This document shows positions 5,524 to 11,214 of a stretch of 11,214 nucleotides of DNA, one piece after another; the stretch's first letter is position 1, and every line of letters starts with the position of its first letter. Made by a program: the position numbers and the translations under genes. The notes beneath the pieces are model-generated. The model was given only the letters and a program-made list of their open reading frames with translations. It was not told where the DNA came from and made no database searches. This stretch comes from Persebacter sp051008975 (lineage in GTDB: Bacteria > Pseudomonadota > Gammaproteobacteria > Tethybacterales > Persebacteraceae): contig JBPCXA010000035.1 of NCBI GenBank assembly GCA_051008975.1, positions 1 to 11,214 of the forward strand, given 5' to 3'.

Positions 5524-8500
5524 TCAATTGACGAAACGCCGCGCGTTAATGAACATTTGCAGCCACGGACTCGCGTCCCCCTCCCATTCCGGCGGACGCC
5601 ACGACATTTGTCCGCCGCGAAACACCCGCTCCGGATGCGGCATCGTAATCGTAATCCGCCCGTCCGGGGAACAAAAACCGCACCGCCCGTCGCCGCCCGC
5701 CGGATTTTGCGGATACCGCGTCGCCGGTTTTCCGCGTCCGTCTACAAACCGCAACACCGCCGCCGCCGCCGTTGCATTCTCCTCTTTCCAAACCGCGCGC
5801 CCCTCGGCGTTGGAGGACGCCAGCGGCAACATCGCGCCGTCCATTCCGGCGAACAGCGGCGACGGCGACGGCAAAATTTCCGCCATTACAAAACGCGCCT
5901 CAAAACGGCCGCTGCGGTTGGCGGCGAAACGCGGAAACCGCCACGATTCCGCGTCCGCCGTCAGCGGCTGCAAAAGCGAAAGCGCCTGGCAGCCGTTGCA
6001 CGCCCCGAAGGCGAAAGTGTTTTTGTCGGCGAAAAACGCGGCGAACATGTCCGCCAGCATCGGCGTTTGCAAAACGCCCTCCGCCCATCCCCGTCCCGCC
6101 CCCAGCACGTCGCCGAACGAAAATCCGCCGCACAGCGCGATGCCCGCGAATTCGCCGAGACGCCGCCGCCCGTCGCGCAAATCGCTCGTCGTGATATCCG
6201 TCGCGTCAAAACCGGCGCGGGTGAACGCCGCCGCCATTTCGCGCTGTCCGTTGCTTCCGCGTTCGCGCAAAATCGCGACCCGCGGGCGGACGCCGCCGAT
6301 ATGCGGCGCGGCGGCGCGAAAATCTTTTGGAAATTGATCGGGCAGACGGGCGAACAGTCGCGCCTCGTCCGAATCGCGTTCGTGTTCCTCCTTCGCGCAT
6401 TCGGGATCGTCGCGGCGGCGGCAGACGGCATAACTTACCGCGTCCCATTCCCGCCGCAGTTCGTCCAAATCGCGGTCGAATAATTTGCGTCCGCCGCGGT
6501 GAATTTTCATCCGCCGCTCGCGGTTAACTCGCCCGGCGGTTTGCAGACATCCCGCCATTCCGGCTTCGGCGAAAATTTGCAAAACCGCCGCCGCGTCCGC
6601 CGCCGCGACTTCCAAAAGCGCGCCGATTTCTTCGTTAAACAACGCCGCCAAAGTCCGCCGCCGCCCCGCCGCGGCGAATATGTCGCCGCCGATTTCGCCG
6701 CCGTCCGTCCGCGCCGCCGGAAAAAGCGGGTCCAAAATTAAAGTTATGCCGAGGTCGGCGGCGAACGCCATTTCGCACGCGCACGCCCACAAACCGCCGT
6801 CCGAACGGTCGTGATACGCCCGCAAAAGTCCGCGGCAATGGCATTCGGAAACGGCGCGCCAGAACGCCGCCATTTCCGCCGCCGCAATGTCCGGCGGGGC
6901 GTCCCGCGCACTGAAAATATCCGCGAATACGCCGCCGCCCAGCCGCCGCAAACCGGACGGCTCCGCCAGCATCAAAAACGAATCGCCGCCGCGCAACTGC
7001 GGAGTCAAAATCCGCCGCACGTCGTCGTGCGGCGCGAACGCCGTCGCGACCGGAAACGGCGGCGATTCCACCGATTCGCCGGATTCCGCGCGCGCGCGCA
7101 TGGACAAGGAATCTTTTCCCACCACCACGCCGGTCCGCAGCGCGACGCAAAAATCGGAGGCGGCGCGCACCGCCGCGCGAAGTCCGCCGCCGTCGCCGTC
7201 TTCGCCGCAATTCGCCAGCCAGTTCAGCGACAATTTCACCCGCCGCAATTCGCCGATTCCCGCCCCCGCCAGATTCGCCAGCGCCTCCGCGATCGCCATT
7301 CGCGCGCCGGCGGCGGGATTTAACATCGCAATTTCCGGACGCTCGCCGAGCGCGAACGCCGCGCCGCCCGTTCCCTCGTAGCCGTTAAAAAACGCGGCGC
7401 AGTCCGACACCGGCGTCTGCAGCGGCCCGACCATTTGATCGCGCGCGGTCAGTCCGCCCACCGTGCGGTCGCCGATGGCGATCAAAAACCGTTTGCACGC
7501 CGTCGTCGGATGGCGCAAAACTTCCAGGCAGGCGGCGGACAGATCGGCGTCCGGAAACGCGGAATCGTTTTCCGCCCCCCCCCCCCCGTTTTCTTCGGAA
7601 ACGCGCCGCGGACGGCGCGGAATGTCGCCCAAAATATCGGATAGCGGCAGATCGACCGCAAAACCGGCGCCGTCCGACAGCGCGATCCGCCCGCCGTCCG
7701 CCGCCTCGCCGAGAACCGAAAAGGGGCATCCCTCGCGTTCGCAAATCGCGGCGAACGCCGGAACGTCCGCCGCCGCCAATGCCAGCACATACCGCTCCTG
7801 CGATTCGTTGCACCATATTTCCGATGGCGACAAACTTTTGTCCTCGACCGGAATCGCGGACAAGGAAATGCGCGCGCCGACCCGCGAATCGTACACCATT
7901 TCCGCGACCGCGTTGGCGATTCCGCCCGCGCCGACATCGTGCAGCGACAGCAACATTCCGCCGCCGGGCGCGCGGCGGCAGGCGTCGAGCACTTCCTGCG
8001 CGCGCCTTTGCATTTCGGCGTTGTCGCGCTGCACCGAGGCGAAATCGTCGCCGCTGCCGCCGCGGCTGGACGCCGCCCCGCCGCCGACTCCGATGCGAAA
8101 TCCCGGACCGCCCAGTTGCACGATTTTCGCGCCCGGCGGAATCGGTTTTTTGCCGGCGGATTGCGGACGCATGTGTCCGAGTCCGCCCGCCAGCATCACC
8201 GGCTTGTGAAATCCGATGCGGCGTTCGCCGCAAAACGCCTCCAAACTGCGGAAAAATCCGCCCAGAGACGGACGCCCGAATTCGTTGCAATAATTCGCCG
8301 CCCCCAAAGGCGCGTCGGTCATAATTTCCAGCGGCGACGCCAAATGCGGCGCGGGCGCGTGGCGGGCGGGCGGATTCTGCCCGGCGATTCGCAGATGCGA
8401 CACGATAAATCCGGCGAAACCGGCGCGGCTGGCGGCGCCGCGTCCGGCGGCGGCTTCGTCGCGAATTTCGCCGCCGCTGCCGGTCGCGGCACCGGGAAAG

Positions 8501-9333
8501 GGCGAAATGGCGGTCGGATGATTGTGCGTCTCGGCCTTGGCGACCAGCAAAAGTCCGCCTTCGCCGCGCCGATATACGCCGTCTTCGCCGGGCGAAAAAT
8601 CCTCCCCGGCGGCGGCGGAAATTACCGCGGCGTTGTCGGCGAAGGCGGTCAGTACGCCTTCCGGCGCGGCTTCGTGGGTGCGGCGAATTAAATCCATCAT
8701 TGAATCGCCGCCGTCCTCCCAGCCGCCGCGAAAAATTTTATGGCGGCAGTGTTCGGAATTCGCCTGCGCGAACATCGTCAATTCCGCCTCTTCGGGCGCG
8801 CGTCCGAGACGCGCATACAGCGCGCACAAATGCGCGATTTCTTCCGCCGAAAGCGCCCATCCGCGCGCCGCGTTCAGTTTGGAAATAGATTCGGCGGTCG
8901 CCGCGACCGTCGCTTCACGCCGCGGCGGCGGGTTCTTAAACAACCGCCGCCAGCCGCCCAAATCGGGCGGACGCAGAACAATTTGGGTCATCCGGTCGGC
9001 GACCGCATCGGCGTCGCCGCCGCGCATCAGCGCGCCCCTTTCCAAGCGGGAGACGAAAGACAATCCGCAGTTGCGGAGAATGTCGCCGGCCTTGGACGCC
9101 CACGGCGAAATCACGCCCGGACGCGGGAGAATCAGCGCGACATCGCCCTCCGCGTCCCCGCAAAAATCGCCCGCGGAATTCAGCAGACGCCGCAAAAGCG
9201 CGTCTTCGGCGGCGGTCGGCGGACGAAAAACGGCGGCAAAAAACACTTCGCGGACATTCTCCGCCGCGCCCGCGCGTCCGGGCGGCATTTCCGGCGCATC
9301 GCCGCCCAAATATGCATATTGTCGCGCGACCAT
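5524..9333 (-). CDS. purL: Phosphoribosylformylglycinamidine synthase, single-chain PurL
   Basis: The enzyme converts FGAR, glutamine and ATP to FGAM in de novo purine synthesis, in the cytoplasm. The 1269 residues align end to end with the large proteobacterial form (1295 in E. coli). N-terminal part: RPGVISPWASKAGDI and FAQANSEHCRHKIF. Synthetase: ETHNHPTAISPFPGAATGSG (first His about 270), GGGAASSRGG, ASVQRDNAEMQRR, LHDVGAGGIANA, IWCNESQERYVLA and ARDQMVGP. Glutaminase domain from about 1015: CGGFSFGDVLGAG, catalytic Cys1112 in GACNGCQ, and His1233/Glu1235 in MPHPERVF. The usual S-H-G/A-EGR near residue 1180 reads SNAEGR. A G13 tract encodes Gly583-586 in the linker between synthetase halves, in frame. 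ATG 9333 lies ten bases after a TATAAT box, leaving a leader of about three bases. The glycosyltransferase gene follows at once. Confidence 0.97.
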   Translation of the reverse strand: MVARQYAYLGGDAPEMPPGRAGAAENVREVFFAAVFRPPTAAEDALLRRLLNSAGDFCGDAEGDVALILPRPGVISPWASKAGDILRNCGLSFVSRLERGALMRGGDADAVADRMTQIVLRPPDLGGWRRLFKNPPPRREATVAATAESISKLNAARGWALSAEEIAHLCALYARLGRAPEEAELTMFAQANSEHCRHKIFRGGWEDGGDSMMDLIRRTHEAAPEGVLTAFADNAAVISAAAGEDFSPGEDGVYRRGEGGLLLVAKAETHNHPTAISPFPGAATGSGGEIRDEAAAGRGAASRAGFAGFIVSHLRIAGQNPPARHAPAPHLASPLEIMTDAPLGAANYCNEFGRPSLGGFFRSLEAFCGERRIGFHKPVMLAGGLGHMRPQSAGKKPIPPGAKIVQLGGPGFRIGVGGGAASSRGGSGDDFASVQRDNAEMQRRAQEVLDACRRAPGGGMLLSLHDVGAGGIANAVAEMVYDSRVGARISLSAIPVEDKSLSPSEIWCNESQERYVLALAAADVPAFAAICEREGCPFSVLGEAADGGRIALSDGAGFAVDLPLSDILGDIPRRPRRVSEENGGGGAENDSAFPDADLSAACLEVLRHPTTACKRFLIAIGDRTVGGLTARDQMVGPLQTPVSDCAAFFNGYEGTGGAAFALGERPEIAMLNPAAGARMAIAEALANLAGAGIGELRRVKLSLNWLANCGEDGDGGGLRAAVRAASDFCVALRTGVVVGKDSLSMRARAESGESVESPPFPVATAFAPHDDVRRILTPQLRGGDSFLMLAEPSGLRRLGGGVFADIFSARDAPPDIAAAEMAAFWRAVSECHCRGLLRAYHDRSDGGLWACACEMAFAADLGITLILDPLFPAARTDGGEIGGDIFAAAGRRRTLAALFNEEIGALLEVAAADAAAVLQIFAEAGMAGCLQTAGRVNRERRMKIHRGGRKLFDRDLDELRREWDAVSYAVCRRRDDPECAKEEHERDSDEARLFARLPDQFPKDFRAAAPHIGGVRPRVAILRERGSNGQREMAAAFTRAGFDATDITTSDLRDGRRRLGEFAGIALCGGFSFGDVLGAGRGWAEGVLQTPMLADMFAAFFADKNTFAFGACNGCQALSLLQPLTADAESWRFPRFAANRSGRFEARFVMAEILPSPSPLFAGMDGAMLPLASSNAEGRAVWKEENATAAAAVLRFVDGRGKPATRYPQNPAGGDGRCGFCSPDGRITITMPHPERVFRGGQMSWRPPEWEGDASPWLQMFINARRFVN
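7575..7587 (-). repeat. G13 homopolymer inside purL
   Basis: Thirteen C on the given strand are thirteen G in the purL mRNA, encoding Gly583-586 plus the first base of Ala587, between VSEEN and AENDSAF. The site is a low-conservation linker. At 13 purL is intact. Gain of one G would terminate translation at 7385 and loss of one at 7482; either removes the second synthetase half and the glutaminase. Confidence 0.85.
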
Positions 9334-9343
9334 AAACGCCGCA

Positions 9344-9349
9344 ATTATA
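9344..9349 (-). promoter_or_regulatory. -10 box for purL
   Basis: A perfect TATAAT on the minus strand ends ten bases before ATG 9333. The predicted mRNA has about three leader bases and no Shine-Dalgarno site. No good -35 is seen; that position falls at the edge of the palindromic repeat starting near 9364. No purine-operator-like sequence is evident. Confidence 0.5.
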
Positions 9350-9363
9350 AATGTTCGCCGCGC

Positions 9364-9552
9364 GCGGCGGATTCGCCTACGGCGAAAGAGATTCCGGCTT
9401 TCGCCGGAATGGCGGGTTCTTTTTGTTTTTGCGGACGATGCCGAATTTGGCGGTATCCGAAAATATAAAATACGCCATTCCGGCGAAAGTTTATTCTCGC
9501 GAACGCGGGGACCGGAATCTCTTTCGCCGCAAGGCGAACCCGCCGCCGCCGC
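9364..9552. repeat. Second palindromic repeat with a 22-bp insertion in one arm
   Basis: GGCGAAAGAGATTCCGG (9381-9397) plus CTTTCGCCGGAATGGCG (9398-9414) on the left reappear inverted on the right as 9512-9528 and 9473-9489. There they are separated by 22 extra bases (9490-9511). Flanking GCGGCGG/TTCGCC sequence extends the symmetry imperfectly to about 9364 and 9552. The extra 22 bases resemble a decayed ATTCCCGC-GAA-GCGGGAAT hairpin. The arms share the ATTCC-GC-TTTCGC-GGAAT theme with the element at 4207-4418, but the centre (9415-9472) is unrelated. It lies between divergent purL and the Cys-repeat protein gene. Confidence 0.7.
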
Positions 9553-9583
9553 CCAAATTTTTTTTGCGTTCGGCGAAAAAAAG

Positions 9584-9613
9584 TTGCACTTTTCGGAATT
9601 TTCGTGTTAGAAT
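9584..9613 (+). promoter_or_regulatory. Sigma70-type promoter of the Cys-repeat protein gene
   Basis: The -35 TTGCAC (9584-9589) and -10 TAGAAT (9608-9613) are 18 bases apart. TG at 9605-9606 makes an extended -10 (TGTTAGAAT). A/T runs at 9558-9565 and 9576-9582 could serve as an UP element. The predicted start near 9620 leaves a leader of about 43 bases. Confidence 0.6.
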
Positions 9614-9649
9614 TGTAAAAGCGTCCGTAGGGGCGTGATTTTAAGCATT

Positions 9650-9655
9650 AAGGAG
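9650..9655 (+). promoter_or_regulatory. Shine-Dalgarno site for ATG 9663
   Basis: AAGGAG lies seven bases before ATG 9663, an ideal spacing. It is the only strong Shine-Dalgarno site at a gene start in the window. It fixes the start upstream of the G17 tract. Confidence 0.75.
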
Positions 9656-9662
9656 CATTTTT

Positions 9663-11214
9663 ATGAAAAACCTCGTTTTTTCTTTGATTCGTCCGTACGG
9701 GGCGGTTTTTGGCGCGATTAGCGCCATTTTTGCGGTGCAACAAGGGGGGGGGGGGGGGGGATTTTTGCCCCCTTGTCTTTCCGCGTTAAATTCGCCTTTT
9801 GCGGGGCTGTTCTCGGCGCGATTTTCGCGCTGACCGGGGCGGCGTTTGCGGCGGAGAATATCGCCGCCGCCGCCGACAAAAATGCTGCCGAAAGCGGCGA
9901 TGCGAAAATCGGCAAAGGATTTCGCTATTCCGATTATTTGCAGTATGACGAATTTAATTCGTCGACAAAAACGGATTTTCTTTCGCATCCGTTCTTGTTA
10001 AATCCGGAACCGTTTGATTTGCCCGCCGAAGAATTCGGGGCGGCGGAGGGCGGCGGTCTGGTAGAATTTATCTCTTCGCCGCTGGGCGGATTTGTGATAG
10101 CGGCGGGAATTTTCGCCGGGGCGACCGCCATCGACAAAAACAACCGGGACGATGATACTCCGCCCGCCGTCGCCGGCGATGGCACGACTCCTCCGGACCC
10201 GACTCCTCAACCGCAACAATGCACCGCCGCCGGCGAAATATCGGACGGAAGCGGCGGCTGCCGATGCGATTCCGCCAACAACTACGTGGCTAATGGCGCC
10301 GGTACTTGCGTGATGCAGGAAGTATGCACGGGCGGAATGGTGCCGGACGGCATCGGCGGCTGCATGCCTGCTCCCGTGCAATGCACGGGCGACATGGTTC
10401 CCGACGGAAGCGGCGGTTGCGAATGCACCGGCGGAATGATTCCCGACACGGACACGAACGACCCCAACGACTGCAGAACGCCGACCGCGTTGCAAATGTG
10501 CCAGGCGGATTCTTCGTTGGAAAGCCGCGTGTTTGCGGCCGGCGGCACCGTCAATATCCCCGTATTCGGTATCGGGAGTGTGGACGCCTCCCAAAGCTTC
10601 GCGGATATTGTCGCCGGTTTCGGCCACCCGTCGCCGCAAACTTTCTTCGCCCGGCTTAATCCCGGCGGAGTATACGGCGGCAGCAGCGGCGTCTCGGCGA
10701 ACGGAATACTCTTGTTCAGCGACGGCACCTCAACAACGGAAGCAGCCGACGTCGGCGACATTATCGTGCTGTATCCCCGCAACACTTTTTTGTCGTCGGA
10801 AATCGCCGACGACGTCGCCAACGGCGACGCGGAAGTTTTTCGCGTGTATCGGAAGACGCCCGGCGGCGAATTGTTTCTCGCGCAAAACGAAAGAGCCGAC
10901 CAGCAGGCGCGCGCCTGCGCGCCGGGGCCGGGACAATTCTTTTTGACCGACAACACTTTCGTGGAAACGTCCGTCTACGCCGCCGACAACTTTCGTTTGC
11001 GCGACGGTCTGCGCGGTTTGCTTAACGAAAAATACGCGGTGCGGCTGAAGAACTTTTTCTTCACCGCGAACGATTCGCAACTCCGCGATTTTCATTTGGA
11101 ACACCGTTTCCATTTGTTCGGTGATTCGGAAAATGTCGCGAACGAAATCGGCGGCGATGAATCTGCCAACCCGTCCGGTTTTTCCGCGTTCGCCGAAAGC
11201 GGCTACAAACGCCA
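9663..11214 (+). CDS. Secreted Cys-repeat surface protein, frameshifted at a G17 tract, 3' end outside window
   Basis: From ATG 9663 (good RBS and promoter) the frame reads MKNLVFSLIRPYGAVFG..., enters G17 and stops at 9833 after 57 codons. A second frame is open from the tract to the window end (484 codons from 9761). It joins the first if the tract is 15 or 18 G; 16 G would stop at 9789. As given the gene is OFF. The long frame starts with a clear signal peptide (KFAFCGAVLGAIFALTGAAFA, cleavage before AEN; about 9788-9853). Then come an acidic region, a hydrophobic segment with the Asp-rich tail DKNNRDDD (about 10080-10155), Pro-rich spacing, four Cys units (10220-10477), and an unrecognised C-terminal part of at least 240 residues. 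A TTG at 9773 is in the long frame and would give a compact signal peptide without the tract. Likely exported or surface exposed; the function is not recognised. Confidence 0.7.
9744..9760 (+). repeat. G17 homopolymer in the signal region of the Cys-repeat protein gene
   Basis: Seventeen consecutive G, the longest tract in the window, lie 27 codons into the gene between two hydrophobic segments. Its length decides which downstream frame is read: 15 or 18 G join the two frames, and 16 or 17 do not. Confidence 0.9.
10220..10477 (+). repeat. Cys-Gly repeat units, C-T-G-G-M-V/I-P-D-G-x-G-G-C
   Basis: Four degenerate units are encoded in the long frame: CTAAGEISDGSGGCRC (from 10220), CTGGMVPDGIGGC (from 10325), CTGDMVPDGSGGCEC (from 10382) and CTGGMIPDTDTNDPNDC (from 10424, longer and diverged). 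Paired Cys at regular spacing suggests disulfide-bonded EGF-like or TIL-like modules outside the cytoplasm, but no named family is claimed. Confidence 0.7.

Noticed and set aside
7575..7587. Treating purL as a pseudogene because of the homopolymer
   Set aside because: The reading frame is intact on both sides at 13 G and all catalytic motifs are present.
9558..9582. T-run/A-run pair before the Cys-repeat protein promoter as a bidirectional terminator
   Set aside because: The GC part of the stem is too short and mismatched. The A/T runs fit better as promoter-upstream sequence.

Overview
The window comes from a GC-rich bacterial chromosome. LeuC and the single-chain, roughly 1270-residue PurL (synthetase and glutaminase fused) are both of the type usual in gamma- and betaproteobacteria, so an uncultured proteobacterium of that affinity is the best guess. 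No rRNA or other marker is present to settle the taxonomy. Guanine homopolymers stand out: runs of 13, 14, 13 and 17 G lie within 11 kb, three of them inside genes and on the coding strand.

Layout from left to right. Positions 1-136 (minus strand) look like a small structured RNA or riboswitch-like leader, with its own TATAAT box and a terminator at the window edge. Divergent from it, leuC (234-1625, plus) starts six bases after a TATAAT box, as expected for a leaderless mRNA. A long type IV prepilin-like protein (1640-4180, plus) follows 14 bases after leuC and carries an in-frame G13 tract. Positions 4181-4441 hold a large palindromic repeat, a further small hairpin and a G14 tract between convergent genes. 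On the minus strand, purL (9333-5524) and a GT4 glycosyltransferase (5518-4442) form a tight operon, and purL has its own in-frame G13 tract in a linker. A second palindromic repeat (about 9364-9552) abuts the purL promoter. The last gene (from 9663, plus, running off the window) has the only full promoter plus Shine-Dalgarno set seen here. It encodes a secreted Cys-repeat protein whose signal region is interrupted by a G17 tract that puts the gene out of frame as given.

How it fits together: leucine biosynthesis (leuC) and purine biosynthesis (purL) are housekeeping functions. The prepilin-like protein, the glycosyltransferase and the Cys-repeat protein are likely envelope or surface functions. 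The G tracts suggest slipped-strand switching (phase variation) of surface proteins. The tract in purL shows either that such tracts spread without regard to gene function, or that purine synthesis itself can be switched. Homopolymer lengths are error-prone in sequencing, so the ON/OFF states are provisional.
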